Shown: positions 8,121 through 16,430, counted from the first letter of the stretch. The stretch: 60,377 bases of DNA from Bog-793 sp050014835 (GCA_050014835.1 JBEKCO010000005.1:1-60377); one strand, 5' to 3'. Notes: generated from the sequence alone by a model not told the origin. Numbers and translations are program-made.

Positions 8121-9685
8121 AGCGGTTCGTTGCCGTGCTTGCGCTTCGGCAGGTCCTCGCGTTTGGTCGCCAGCATCTCGAGGCTGCGGGCAAGGACGCG
8201 CCGGGTCTGGGCGGGGTCGACGACGTCGTCGACGTAGCCCCGTTCGGCGGCGACGTACGGCGTCGTGAAGTGCTCCGTGTACTGCGCGACGAGCTCGGCG
8301 CGCCGTTGGGCCGGGTCGGCCGCCTCCTGGAGCTCGCGGCGGTGGACGATCTCGACCGCGCCCTCCGGGCCCATCACGGCGAGCTCGGCCGAGGGCCAGG
8401 CGTACGAGAGGTCGGTGCCGATCGACTTCGAGTCCATGACGAGGTAGGCGCCGCCGTAGGCCTTGCGGACGATGAACTGCACCCGCGGCACCGTCGCCTC
8501 GCAGTAGGCGTAGAGGAACTGCGCGCCGTGACGGATGATGCCCCCGAACTCCTGGTCGGTGCCGGGCATGAATCCCGGCACGTCGACGAAGGTGACGAGC
8601 GGGATGTTGAAGGCGTCGCAGGTGCGCACGAAGCGCGCGCCCTTCTCGGAGGCGTCGATGTCGAGGACGCCGGCGAGCACCTGGGGCTGGTTGGCGACGA
8701 TGCCGACGACGCGGCCACCGATCCGTGCCAGCCCGCAGGTGAGGTTCATCGCCCAGAACGGGAAGTACTCGAGGTATTCACCGTCGTCGACGACCGCCCC
8801 GATGAGGCCTTTCATGTCGTAGGGCTGGTTCGGGCGTTCCGGGACGAGCTCACGCAGCTCCGGGGTCAGCCGGTCCGGATCGTCGGTCGGGACGGCGTTC
8901 GGCGGCTCCTCGAGGTTGTTCGAGGGGAGGAACGACAACAGGTGGCGGACGTCGTCGAGGCAGGCCTTTTCGTCGGCGGCGACGAAGGCGGCGACGCCGG
9001 AGCGTGTCGCGTGGGTCATCGCCCCGCCGAGCTGCTCGGCGCTCACGTCCTCGCCGGTCACGGTGCGGACGACGTCGGGGCCGGTGATGAACATGTGGCT
9101 CGTGCCCTGGACCATGAAGACGAAGTCGGTGAGCGCCGGCGAGTACACGGCGCCGCCCGCGGACGGCCCGAGCACGACGCTGATCTGCGGTATGACGCCC
9201 GAGGCGCGGGCGTTGCGGTAGAAGATCCCGCCGAACCCGTTCAGCGCAGCGACCCCCTCCTGGATGCGCGCCCCGCCTCCGTCGCTCATCCCGACGAGCG
9301 GCACCCCCGAACTCACGGCGAGGTCCTGGATCTTGTGGATCTTTTCGGCGTGCGCCTCGCCGAGCGACCCGCCGAAGACGGTGAAGTCCTGGCTGTAGAC
9401 GCAGATACGGCGTCCGTCGACCGTCCCGAAGCCGGTGACGACCCCGTCGGTGTACGGCTTGTGGTCGTCGAGACCGACGCCGTGGGCGCGGTGGCGGACG
9501 AGCGTGTCGACCTCCTGGAACGAACCCGGGTCGAGCAGGTACTCGATGCGCTCGCGGGCGGTCAGCTTGCCCTTCGCGCGCTGTGCCTCGATCGCCCTCT
9601 CGGTCCCCGGCTGGCGGGCCTCGGCCTTGCGCCGCTCGAGCTCGGCGAGGCGTGCGGCGCGCAGGTCCCCGGCGGTGTCCGACAT
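8117..9685 (-). CDS. accD: Acyl-CoA carboxylase beta (carboxyltransferase) subunit, propionyl/acetyl-CoA type
   Basis: Transfers the carboxyl group from biotin to an acyl-CoA such as propionyl- or acetyl-CoA, giving methylmalonyl- or malonyl-CoA. It is 522 residues, the usual length for AccD5/PccB. The N-terminal crotonase fold carries MSDGGGARIQEGVAAL and GPSAGGAVYSPALTDF; the C-terminal half carries DVPGFMPGTDQEFGGIIRHGAQ and the oxyanion Gly-Gly motif in RKAYGGAYLVM. No biotin carboxylase gene is next to it, so the alpha chain must be elsewhere. The ATG at 9685 is preceded by TAGCCT seven bases upstream. A small coupled protein follows it. Substrate preference cannot be settled by reading. 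Confidence 0.93.
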   Translation of the reverse strand: MSDTAGDLRAARLAELERRKAEARQPGTERAIEAQRAKGKLTARERIEYLLDPGSFQEVDTLVRHRAHGVGLDDHKPYTDGVVTGFGTVDGRRICVYSQDFTVFGGSLGEAHAEKIHKIQDLAVSSGVPLVGMSDGGGARIQEGVAALNGFGGIFYRNARASGVIPQISVVLGPSAGGAVYSPALTDFVFMVQGTSHMFITGPDVVRTVTGEDVSAEQLGGAMTHATRSGVAAFVAADEKACLDDVRHLLSFLPSNNLEEPPNAVPTDDPDRLTPELRELVPERPNQPYDMKGLIGAVVDDGEYLEYFPFWAMNLTCGLARIGGRVVGIVANQPQVLAGVLDIDASEKGARFVRTCDAFNIPLVTFVDVPGFMPGTDQEFGGIIRHGAQFLYAYCEATVPRVQFIVRKAYGGAYLVMDSKSIGTDLSYAWPSAELAVMGPEGAVEIVHRRELQEAADPAQRRAELVAQYTEHFTTPYVAAERGYVDDVVDPAQTRRVLARSLEMLATKREDLPKRKHGNEPL

Positions 9686-9692
9686 GGCGCGA

Positions 9693-9698
9693 AGGCTA
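9693..9698 (-). promoter_or_regulatory. -10 element of accD
   Basis: TAGCCT on the minus strand is seven bases from the ATG at 9685, the same layout as other leaderless genes in this window. Confidence 0.5.
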
Positions 9699-9730
9699 CC
9701 GGGCCAGGGCGATCGCCGTCCCCGCCGGGC

Positions 9731-10336
9731 TCAGGTCTCGACGTCGCGGCGGCCGTCGAGCGCCCGGCCGAGCGTCTGCTCGTCGGCGTATTCGAGGTCG
9801 GCGCCGACCGGCAGCCCGCTCGCGATGCGGGTCACGCGGACACCGAGCGGCTTCAGCACCCGTGAGAGGTACATGGCCGTGGCGTCACCTTCGAGGTTGG
9901 GATTGGTGCAGACGATGACCTCGGCGATGTCATCGCGCTCGACACGCTCGAGCAGCTCCCGGATGTGGAGCTGCTCGGTCCCCACCCCGTCGATCGGGCT
10001 CAGCGCGCCGCCGAGCACGTGGTAGCGGCCGCGGAACGAGTTGGCCTTCTCGACGGCGATCACGTCGCGGGGGTCCTCGACGACGCAGAGGATGGACGGG
10101 TCCCGCTTCGGGTCGGCACAGATCGAGCAGAGCTCGTTCAGGCCGATGTTGAAACAGACCGAGCAGATGACGGTCCGCTCCTTTACCTCGACGATCGCCC
10201 GGGCGAGCCGGAGCGCGTCCTCCTCCGGGATCCGCAGCAGGTAGAAGGCGATCCGCTGGGCAGACTTCGGCCCGATGCCGGGCAGCCTGCCGAGCTCGTC
10301 GACCAGGTCTTGGATGGGTCCCTCGAAAAGCGCCAG
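9731..10336 (-). CDS. recR: Recombination mediator RecR, CTG start
   Basis: Works with RecF/RecO to load RecA at gaps and blocked forks. The 201-residue product has the N-terminal helix-hairpin-helix ELGRLPGIGPKSAQRIAFYLL, the zinc finger CSVC-x8-CSIC and the Toprim domain (VVEDPRDVIAVEKA, then YHVLGGALSPIDGVG). An ATG at 10063 would remove the HhH and zinc finger. In this frame a TAG stop lies four codons before the CTG at 10334-10336, and no ATG, GTG or TTG lies between that stop and the HhH. AGGAG sits six bases upstream of the CTG, so CTG is the best start. It follows ybaB by 14 bases, in the classic dnaX-ybaB-recR operon. Confidence 0.92.
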   Translation of the reverse strand: MALFEGPIQDLVDELGRLPGIGPKSAQRIAFYLLRIPEEDALRLARAIVEVKERTVICSVCFNIGLNELCSICADPKRDPSILCVVEDPRDVIAVEKANSFRGRYHVLGGALSPIDGVGTEQLHIRELLERVERDDIAEVIVCTNPNLEGDATAMYLSRVLKPLGVRVTRIASGLPVGADLEYADEQTLGRALDGRRDVET

Positions 10337-10340
10337 GGTC

Positions 10341-10348
10341 GGCTCCTA
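10341..10348 (-). promoter_or_regulatory. Ribosome binding site that selects the CTG start of recR
   Basis: TTAGGAGC on the minus strand places AGGAG six bases before CTG. The TAG inside it is the in-frame stop that bounds the reading frame, so no upstream start is available. Confidence 0.7.
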
Positions 10349-10350
10349 AC

Positions 10351-10716
10351 TCACTCGGTCGCCGGCGCGTTTCCGGCGTTATCAGAGATCGCGTCCTCGG
10401 GGCCGAAGAGCTGCCCGATAAGCCCGCCCATCGCGGCGCCGCGCGCCGCGCGCCGCTGATCGGCGAGCCGCGTCGCCGCGTCGCGCAACGCTGCGAGCAC
10501 GAGGTCTTCGAGCAGCTCGGTCTCCGCCGGGTCGACGACGCGGGGGTCGATCTCGACCGAGGTGAACGAGTACTCGCCGCCGACCCCGATCCGGACCGCG
10601 CCGTCGCCGGCCGTCCCGGTGACGTTGTTCGCCCCGACGCTTCGCTCGGCCTCGGCGAGCTGTCGCCTCACCTCGTCCATCTGCCGGGACAGGGCCTCGC
10701 CCGACGACCCCGCCAT
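10351..10716 (-). CDS. ybaB: YbaB/EbfC-family nucleoid-associated protein
   Basis: A small DNA-binding protein of the YbaB/EbfC family, between dnaX and recR as in most bacteria. From the ATG at 10716 it has about 121 residues: an N-terminal amphipathic helix (ALSRQMDEVRRQLAEAERSV), the central beta sheet with VRIGVGGEYSFTSVEIDP and a helical C-terminus ending in an acidic tail. A GTG at 10725 overlaps the dnaX stop (GTGA) and could be used instead. The GAGGAG at the end of dnaX is better spaced for the ATG (eleven bases) than for the GTG (two bases). Family members form dimers and bind DNA without strong sequence preference. Confidence 0.88.
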   Translation of the reverse strand: MAGSSGEALSRQMDEVRRQLAEAERSVGANNVTGTAGDGAVRIGVGGEYSFTSVEIDPRVVDPAETELLEDLVLAALRDAATRLADQRRAARGAAMGGLIGQLFGPEDAISDNAGNAPATE

Positions 10717-10721
10717 CGACG

Positions 10722-12542
10722 TCACATCTCCTCGGCGCCGGGGAACGCTTCCAACAGCCGGCCCGCGATGGCCTCGGCGCTTGACGGGGGTCTCGCCTCG
10801 GGAGCTCGCGCCGGGTCGGTGTCCTCGACGAGCTCGTCGAGGAGATCCTCTTCCGGCGCCGCCGACTCCGCGGCGGCGGGGGGTCGCCGACCCGGGCGGG
10901 GCGCCGCCCCGGCCGCGGCCGCGGGCGGGGCGGTTGCCTCGGCGACGAGCCGCAGCCCGACTGGTCGGCCGAAGTGCCGGCTGAGGGCCTCGGCGACCTC
11001 GCTGCGCAGCGGTTCGGCGTGGGCGATGTGCGCGTCGTTCGGGAGGCAGAGGAGCGCGTCCGGGCCCTCCGTCCCGACGAACCGGCCGGCCTGGTAGATG
11101 GCCCGCACCTTGGGGCGAAGTTTCGGGAGGATGTCGTCGGCCCAGGCGGTGACGAGGTCGTCCCGGCTCGGCGCGTCCGGGCCGTCGGGTTCCGTCCGGG
11201 CGGGGACGGGGGCGTTTTTCGGTGCCAGGGCGGGTGGGGGCGCGGGTGGCGGTGGGGGGCCAGGCCGGGTCGCGACGGCGCCGGGCGAGGGGCGGCGCGG
11301 TGGTGCCGGGACCGGCGTCGCGGGGGGGCTCCCTGCACCGGTCGGGATGGGCCCGGGCCCGCGCGGTGGATCGGATCGCCCCGGCGTCCCGGACGTCGTG
11401 TCGAGCTGGCGCTCGAGCCGCTCGATCCGGTCGAGGACCGCTTCGGGAAGCGTGTCTGCCTCGGGTCGCGCCGCCCGGATCAAGGCGATCTCCAAGGTGA
11501 TGCGGGGTTCCGGGGCGTCGCGCATGGCGACGATCGCGCCCCCGACGAGCTCCATCACGCGCACGCAGCGGGCTGCCCCGAGGGCGTCGGCGACCTCGGT
11601 CGGGTCGCCGCGCGTGCCGGGCGTCCCGCCGATGTCGGAGGCGCCGACGAGACCGAGGAAGTCGCGGCGCAACCGCTCGACGATCTCGACTGCGAACTGA
11701 GCCGGATCCCGCCCCTGGCGGACGGCTCCGTCGACCGCGACGAGGGCGGCGGCGACGTCACCGTCGGCGAGCGCGGCGACGAGCGCGGCAAGGGCATCCG
11801 AGTCGTCCTCGGCGGTGCCGCCGGCGGCGACCTGGTCGAGCACGGAGAGAGCGTCGCGGGCCGAACCGCGGGCGCGCCGGACGACCGAGGCGAGGGCTTC
11901 GCCCGGGAGGTCGATGCCCGCGTCGTGGGCGACCCCGGTGACGAGTGACGAGAGCTCGGTCTCGTCGATGAGGTGGAACTCGTAGTGCTGGGTCCTGCTC
12001 CGCAGCGTCGGCAGGACCTTCTGGGGGTCCGTGGTCGCCAGCACGAACACGACGCGTTCGGGTGGCTCCTCGAGCGTCTTGAGCAGCGTGTTCGACGCCG
12101 CGGTGGAGAGCATGTGGACCTCGTCGACGATGTAGACCTTCCAGCGGCCCGGCGTGGCGAGCGACGCCCGGGCGACGAGGTCCCGCATCGCCTCGACGCC
12201 GTTGTTCGAGGCCGCGTCGAGCTCGTGGACGTCGAACGATGTGCCGGCGGCGATCGACCGGCACGACTCGCAGGTCCCGCACGGTTCGCCGCCGTCGGGC
12301 GTCGCGCAGTTGAGCGCCTTGGCGAGGATCCGGGCGGTCGAGGTCTTGCCGGTTCCGCGCGGCCCGCTGAAGAGGTAGGCGTGGGCGACGTGCCCGTCGC
12401 GCACGGCGTTGACGAGCGCCCGCGTCACGTGGTCCTGGCCGCGTACCTCTTCGAAGCGTTGGGGTCGGAAGCGTCGGTAGAGGGATTGGAACGGCCGCTC
12501 CTCGCTGGATCGCACCGTCGGGGTCGGTCGGGAGCGCGGCAC
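10722..12542 (-). CDS. dnaX: DNA polymerase III subunit gamma/tau
   Basis: The clamp-loader ATPase of the replicative polymerase, 606 residues. Walker A GPRGTGKT is at 60-67, the zinc-binding cysteines are C79, C88, C91 and C94, and Walker B with IVDEVHML is near 140. Sensor 1 is in LATTDPQKVLPTLRSRTQHY. After about residue 380 there is a Pro/Ala-rich linker, then a tau-type C-terminal domain (LVTAWADDILPKLRPKVRAIYQAG). I see no A-rich slippery run in the linker, so a frameshifted gamma form is not evident. The GTG at 12542 is seven bases from TAGCAT, and the gene heads the ybaB-recR operon. An acidic tail EDLLDELVEDTDP precedes the end. Confidence 0.95.
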   Translation of the reverse strand: MPRSRPTPTVRSSEERPFQSLYRRFRPQRFEEVRGQDHVTRALVNAVRDGHVAHAYLFSGPRGTGKTSTARILAKALNCATPDGGEPCGTCESCRSIAAGTSFDVHELDAASNNGVEAMRDLVARASLATPGRWKVYIVDEVHMLSTAASNTLLKTLEEPPERVVFVLATTDPQKVLPTLRSRTQHYEFHLIDETELSSLVTGVAHDAGIDLPGEALASVVRRARGSARDALSVLDQVAAGGTAEDDSDALAALVAALADGDVAAALVAVDGAVRQGRDPAQFAVEIVERLRRDFLGLVGASDIGGTPGTRGDPTEVADALGAARCVRVMELVGGAIVAMRDAPEPRITLEIALIRAARPEADTLPEAVLDRIERLERQLDTTSGTPGRSDPPRGPGPIPTGAGSPPATPVPAPPRRPSPGAVATRPGPPPPPAPPPALAPKNAPVPARTEPDGPDAPSRDDLVTAWADDILPKLRPKVRAIYQAGRFVGTEGPDALLCLPNDAHIAHAEPLRSEVAEALSRHFGRPVGLRLVAEATAPPAAAAGAAPRPGRRPPAAAESAAPEEDLLDELVEDTDPARAPEARPPSSAEAIAGRLLEAFPGAEEM

Positions 12543-12549
12543 GCCGACG

Positions 12550-12555
12550 ATGCTA
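12550..12555 (-). promoter_or_regulatory. -10 element of the dnaX-ybaB-recR operon
   Basis: TAGCAT on the minus strand is seven bases before the dnaX GTG, suggesting a leaderless operon mRNA. Confidence 0.5.
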
Positions 12556-12756
12556 CGGCCGCGCTGGTACGCCCGTCGCAGATGACGCGCGGCGCCCCCG
12601 GGCGCAGCGGCCAGGTCGCCTGCGGCACACCGGGCGGTCCGCTGAGAGCTGCTGTCTTCCGACCCTGACTCGGTTCACGGGGCCCCGTCGCGCAGAACCC
12701 GGCCGCTGCGCTCGAAGGCGCCGCGACGCGGCGACACGATAGCGTCTGGGCTTCCA

Positions 12757-12841
12757 GGAGGGGTGCGAGAGCGGCCGAATCGGCACGACTGGAAATCGTG
12801 TGTCGGGCAACCGACCGTGGGTTCGAATCCCACCTCCTCCG
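12757..12841 (+). tRNA. tRNA-Ser (anticodon GGA)
   Basis: An 85-base class II tRNA. Acceptor stem GGAGGGG pairs with CTCCTCC (one G-U), and the anticodon arm CACGA-CTGGAAA-TCGTG gives anticodon GGA for UCC/UCU. A long variable arm typical of serine tRNA follows, with T arm GTGGG-TTCGAAT-CCCAC. The discriminator is G at 12841. No CCA is encoded after it. Confidence 0.96.
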
Positions 12842-12872
12842 CGTCAGTTGGGCGCCCTGACCAGGAGGTCTG

Positions 12873-13358
12873 ATGGACCCGTCCGTCGAGTTCGCCGCGG
12901 ACGACACGGCGGCGATGGAGATCGCGATCGCCGAGGCCCGACTCGCCGGGGCCGACGGCGATGTCCCGGTCGGTGCCGTGGTCGTTGCCGACGGCGTCGT
13001 CGTCGCGAAACGCCACAACGAGCGCGAACGGTCGGGCGACCCGGCCGCCCACGCCGAGCTCCTCGCCCTGCGCGACGCCGCGGCCCGGTTCGGCCGTTGG
13101 CGCCTGCCGGAGTGCACCGTCGTCGTGACGCTGGAGCCGTGCCCGATGTGCGCCGGGGCACTCGTCGCCGCCCGTGTCGGCCGGCTCGTGTTCGGCGCCG
13201 CAGATCCGAAGTCCGGCGCCTGCGGATCGCTCTACAACCTGCTCGCGGATCCCCGGCTCAACCACGAGGCATCCGTCGCGGCTGGGGTTCTCGCGGAGCG
13301 CTGTGCCGCGCTCCTCACCGAGTTCTTCTCGGATCGCCGCGAGCCGGGAGATCCCTGA
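12873..13358 (+). CDS. tadA: tRNA adenosine(34) deaminase
   Basis: Deaminates A34 to inosine in tRNA-Arg(ACG). The 161-residue protein has the cytidine-deaminase zinc site: His60-Ala-Glu62 in DPAAHAELLAL, and Cys90/Cys93 in LEPCPMCAGALVAARV, where Glu62 is the proton shuttle. The following GAADPKSGACGSLYNLL and DPRLNHE segments are typical of bacterial TadA. AGGAGG at 12863-12868 precedes the ATG by four bases. It sits between two serine tRNA genes, a common neighbourhood for tadA. The alternative is a broad cytidine/nucleoside deaminase, but the segment after the PCxxC motif favours TadA. Confidence 0.94.
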   Translation: MDPSVEFAADDTAAMEIAIAEARLAGADGDVPVGAVVVADGVVVAKRHNERERSGDPAAHAELLALRDAAARFGRWRLPECTVVVTLEPCPMCAGALVAARVGRLVFGAADPKSGACGSLYNLLADPRLNHEASVAAGVLAERCAALLTEFFSDRREPGDP

Positions 13359-13400
13359 CCCGTCGATGACTGGGCGGTGGTTCGGGTAGCCTCGCCGCCC

Positions 13401-13489
13401 GGAGGGATGCGAGAGCGGCCGAATCGGGCGGTCTCGAAAACCGTTGTACGTCCTGCGTACCGTGGGTTCGAATCCCACTCCCTCCGCCA
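13401..13489 (+). tRNA. tRNA-Ser (anticodon CGA)
   Basis: Acceptor stem GGAGGGA (13401-13407) pairs with TCCCTCC (13479-13485), and the discriminator G at 13486 is followed by an encoded CCA. The anticodon loop CTCGAAA gives CGA, reading UCG. It has a long serine-type variable arm. It shares the D-arm sequence GAGAGCGGCCGAATCGG with the tRNA-Ser(GGA) upstream. Confidence 0.95.
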
Positions 13490-13635
13490 GCTGCCCTGTA
13501 TCCGAGTTGGTGGACCACTTCTTATGGCGACGTGGCCCGGGTTTGTCGCGAGCGTGCGGCCTCGTGTTCGTCGGGCGTCTGGTGGTTGGGGGCGCTGTGA
13601 CACCCTGCCTGAATGGGCCGCGGGCACTGCGCCCT

Positions 13636-14811
13636 CTACGTGATGCAGGAGCCTGTCGCCACGATCTTCTCGTCGAGCAGCGCGGAGTCGATGCGCTGCA
13701 CGACGCCCGGGCCGGCGAGTGCGAACCCGATGTCCAGATTCGAGACCGAACGCGAGAACACGACCCCGATGACCGTGCCGTTCGTCGCCAGGAGCGGACC
13801 GCCGGAGTTGCCGGGGAGCACGGTCCCGTCAAGCTCGTAGACGTTGCGCACGGTGAGCGACTGGTCATAGATGTCGCGGCCCTGGGCCACGAACACGGTG
13901 ACAACCCCGGCGGGTCCGGCCTGAAGCGGTCCCCCTCCGGGGTAGCCGATGACGACGGCGGCCTTCGGGCGCGAGTAGATGCGGTTGTCGACCTTCAGCG
14001 CCGGGGTCCCGAGCGCCCGGACAGGTCGCAGCACGGCAAGGTCGAAGCGCTGGTCGAAAAGGACAGGTCTCACCCTCCACAAGCGACCGTTCAGGGTCTC
14101 GACGACGATGCGGCTCACCCCGGAGACGACGTGCGCGTTCGTGACGACGAGCCCCCCGGCGACGACGAATCCGGAACCGTCGCGTTGCCCTCCGCAGCCG
14201 TCGGCGATCACCTTCACGACGGAGTCCTCCACCCGGCGGGCCGTGGCGTCGACCTGCGCACTCGTCGCGACCTGCACCTCGACGGAGGACTGGGGCGTGA
14301 TGTTGGCGAGGACCTGCGGGAAGCCGGTCGTGGCGAGGTAGCGCTCGACGCCGGAGAACGCGTCGGGGATCGGGGGCATCACATTGCTCACCCCGCGCAG
14401 GATGGCGGAGTTCTCGATGTCGGCGGAGACGCTCGTCAACGGACTGTTCACGAGGACCGACGCGAAGAGCCACAAGACGACGAGGACGGTCGCCGCGGCG
14501 GTCAGCCCCCCGACGACCTCGTCAACGACGTGGACCCGGAAACGGCGCAGCGCCTTCGACGTGCGGAGGCCGACCTGGCGTCCGCCGACGCCGAGCAGGG
14601 CGACCGGCAGGACGAGCAGGGCGACCGCGAGCAGAGGCTTGGCGACCGCTCCCGAGACGTGCGGGCAGAGCACGAGGACGAGCCACGCGCCGAGGGTGAA
14701 GCCAAGGAGCATTCCCGCGAACTCGGCGATCTGGGCCAGTCCCCCGACGCGCACCCCGTGGACGGCCGCGGCGAAGAGGAGGACGATGATTACGGCGTCG
14801 AGAGCGTTCAT
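13636..14811 (-). CDS. marP: MarP-like membrane-anchored serine protease (CvpA domain plus trypsin fold)
   Basis: Resembles MarP of Mycobacterium tuberculosis, which protects against acid and oxidative stress. The first 120 residues contain four membrane helices of the CvpA/colicin V production type. The extracytoplasmic protease follows with a complete chymotrypsin-type triad: His227 in VTNAHVVS, Asp257 in RFDLAVLR and Ser336 in LPGNSGGPLL. Cys206 and Cys389 match in position the redox disulfide known in MarP. At 391 residues it has the family length. It lies 18 bases downstream of pyrE on the same strand, probably one transcript. The ATG start at 14811 has no obvious separate promoter. Confidence 0.9.
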   Translation of the reverse strand: MNALDAVIIVLLFAAAVHGVRVGGLAQIAEFAGMLLGFTLGAWLVLVLCPHVSGAVAKPLLAVALLVLPVALLGVGGRQVGLRTSKALRRFRVHVVDEVVGGLTAAATVLVVLWLFASVLVNSPLTSVSADIENSAILRGVSNVMPPIPDAFSGVERYLATTGFPQVLANITPQSSVEVQVATSAQVDATARRVEDSVVKVIADGCGGQRDGSGFVVAGGLVVTNAHVVSGVSRIVVETLNGRLWRVRPVLFDQRFDLAVLRPVRALGTPALKVDNRIYSRPKAAVVIGYPGGGPLQAGPAGVVTVFVAQGRDIYDQSLTVRNVYELDGTVLPGNSGGPLLATNGTVIGVVFSRSVSNLDIGFALAGPGVVQRIDSALLDEKIVATGSCIT

Positions 14812-14829
14812 CAGGTACCGCCGTCGCGT

Positions 14830-15441
14830 CTAGGGGCGCGGCGGGACGACTGGCTCGATCCCGAGGTCGCGATAGTCGAGCAGGCTCGAGTAAGGGACGC
14901 CGCGGGCTGCGAAGGCCGCCTGGGCCGTGTCGCCCCGGTCGAAGAGCACGCAGGCGTGCACGACGATCGCGCCGGCCTCGTCCACGACGTCGTAGGCCTC
15001 CATGATCGAGCCGCCCGTGGAGGCGGTGTCCTCGAAGAGCACGACACTTCTTCCTTCGACTGAGAAGCCTTCGATGCGGCGCCGGCTGCCGTGGGACTTC
15101 TCGCCCTTGCGGATTGAGAACCACGCCTTCGACGCGAGGAGCGCCACCGCGTGCGCGACCGGGTCCGCCCCCATCGTCATGCCCCCGATCGCCTCGTATT
15201 CGACCGCCCGGGAAGCGAGGTGGTCGATGACGGCGCGGGCGGCAAGCTCGAGATCCACGCCTCTTGCGACCGCACGGCGCATGTCGAGGTAGTCGTAGCT
15301 TGTCGCCCCCGAGGCGAGGAGGAAGGGCTGGTCGGCGCGCGTGTACGCGCGAGCCCGCACAAGCGCCAGGAGCTCCCCGTCGGTGGGCGGCCGGGGCCCC
15401 TGTTCCTCCTTCTTGCCGGCGCGCGCCGGGACCGTCGGCAT
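14830..15441 (-). CDS. pyrE: Orotate phosphoribosyltransferase
   Basis: Joins orotate and PRPP to give orotidine 5'-phosphate in pyrimidine synthesis. About 203 residues. The PRPP-binding loop is VVLFEDTASTGGS at about 133-145, and the orotate-side segment GGMTMGADPVAHAVAL and the flexible catalytic loop (IRKGEKSHGS) are present. The N-terminus carries a basic stretch KKEE that is longer than in many homologues. The start is uncertain: ATG at 15441, or TTG at 15444 that lies six bases from TAAGTT. No other pyr gene is adjacent. An adenine or generic phosphoribosyltransferase is less likely given the GGMTMGAD motif. Confidence 0.9.
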   Translation of the reverse strand: MPTVPARAGKKEEQGPRPPTDGELLALVRARAYTRADQPFLLASGATSYDYLDMRRAVARGVDLELAARAVIDHLASRAVEYEAIGGMTMGADPVAHAVALLASKAWFSIRKGEKSHGSRRRIEGFSVEGRSVVLFEDTASTGGSIMEAYDVVDEAGAIVVHACVLFDRGDTAQAAFAARGVPYSSLLDYRDLGIEPVVPPRP

Positions 15442-15488
15442 CAAGATCCCAACTTAGGGCGAGAAACTCGCTCTCCCGGGTATTGCCG

Positions 15489-16238
15489 TCAGGCGCGGTC
15501 GTTGAACCGGTAGCCGACTCCCCGGATCGTGATGATGTGCATGGGATTGTCCGGGTCGCTCTCGATGCGCGCCCGCAAGCGGCCGACGAGGGTCGCGACG
15601 ATCCGCGGGTCGCCGAGGTAGTCGAGGCCCCAGACGCGCTCGAGCAACTCGTCGTGGCTGACGACCCGGCCTGCGTGTTGCAGGAGCTCGTGTAGCAGCT
15701 GGAACTCGCGCAGCGGCATCTCCACCTCGCTGCCCGCGACGGTGACTTCGTGGCGATCCGGGTCGAGGGTCACGTCACCGGCGGTGAGCACCGGAGCCGG
15801 GACGACGGAGGGACGCGGGGCGTGTCCGAGATCGCCCGCAGGTGCCGGTTGACTGCGGCGGAGCTGCGCGCCGATCCGGGCGACGAGCTCACGCATGCGA
15901 TACGGCTTCGGGACGTAGTCGTCGGCCCCGACCTCCATGCCGCGTACGACGTCGAGATCGTCCTGGCGTGAACCGAGCATGATGATCGGCGTCGGGACCC
16001 CGCGGTCCCGGAGTGCACGGCAGACGTCGATGCCAGACATTCCCGGGAGCATCACGTCGACAAGGATCACGTCCGGCCGGATGGTTTCGATCGCCCGGAT
16101 CGCCTCGGTGCTGTCGCGGGCGCCGGAGATGTCGAGACCTTCGCGGGCGAGCCCTACGGAGAGCGCAAAGAGTTCGTCCTCGTCAGCTTCGATGATGAGG
16201 ACGCGCGGCCATTCTGATGGTTCATGGTCGGTCGCCAT
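15489..16238 (-). CDS. Orphan OmpR/PhoB-family response regulator with atypical receiver
   Basis: A 249-residue two-domain regulator: receiver 11-125 and winged-helix DNA-binding domain about 150-249, ending ITIRGVGYRF. The phosphoacceptor Asp61 (ILVDVMLPG) and Lys110 (DDYVPKPY) are present. The acidic pocket reads EADEDE, where Ala replaces the second Mg-binding acid, and IIMLGS has Gly where Thr/Ser is usual. Phosphorylation may be weak or absent. No histidine kinase lies next to it. The ATG at 16238 was chosen because the receiver starts there; a longer reading to 16631 is not family-like. Four 11-bp repeats lie 63-106 bases upstream and suggest autoregulation. Confidence 0.88.
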   Translation of the reverse strand: MATDHEPSEWPRVLIIEADEDELFALSVGLAREGLDISGARDSTEAIRAIETIRPDVILVDVMLPGMSGIDVCRALRDRGVPTPIIMLGSRQDDLDVVRGMEVGADDYVPKPYRMRELVARIGAQLRRSQPAPAGDLGHAPRPSVVPAPVLTAGDVTLDPDRHEVTVAGSEVEMPLREFQLLHELLQHAGRVVSHDELLERVWGLDYLGDPRIVATLVGRLRARIESDPDNPMHIITIRGVGYRFNDRA

Positions 16239-16300
16239 CGCGTTCGTCAATGGGCACCTCACGGCTTCATCGCCGATGCACGCGATGGTTGTCCGGGCCG

Positions 16301-16344
16301 GTGACAGGACCGTGAGACGGGGGTGAACAAACGGTGACGGCAGG
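16301..16344. promoter_or_regulatory. Four-unit 11-bp direct repeat, PHO-box-like operator
   Basis: GTGACAGGACC, GTGAGACGGGG, GTGAACAAACG and GTGACGGCAGG begin at 16301, 16312, 16323 and 16334, an exact 11-bp period. GGTGAAC at 16322 is the reverse complement of the PhoP core GTTCACC. Tandem binding by an OmpR-family regulator is expected. The array lies between the regulator gene (minus) and the VIT1 gene (plus). Confidence 0.75.
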
Positions 16345-16430
16345 GCGAATTCTCGGGTGTGCCGGTTCCGTCGCGACGGCGAGGACGTGGTGGAGGGGTA
16401 TTCCCCTGCGAACAAGGGCGTTCCGGGCGG

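Noticed and set aside
8069..9865. A 598-codon open frame on the plus strand across accD
   Set aside because: It is antisense to a clear carboxyltransferase, has Asp/Arg/Val-rich composition with no domain, and results from high GC content.
10722..12542. A programmed frameshift making a gamma form of DnaX
   Set aside because: No A-rich slippery run is present in the linker.
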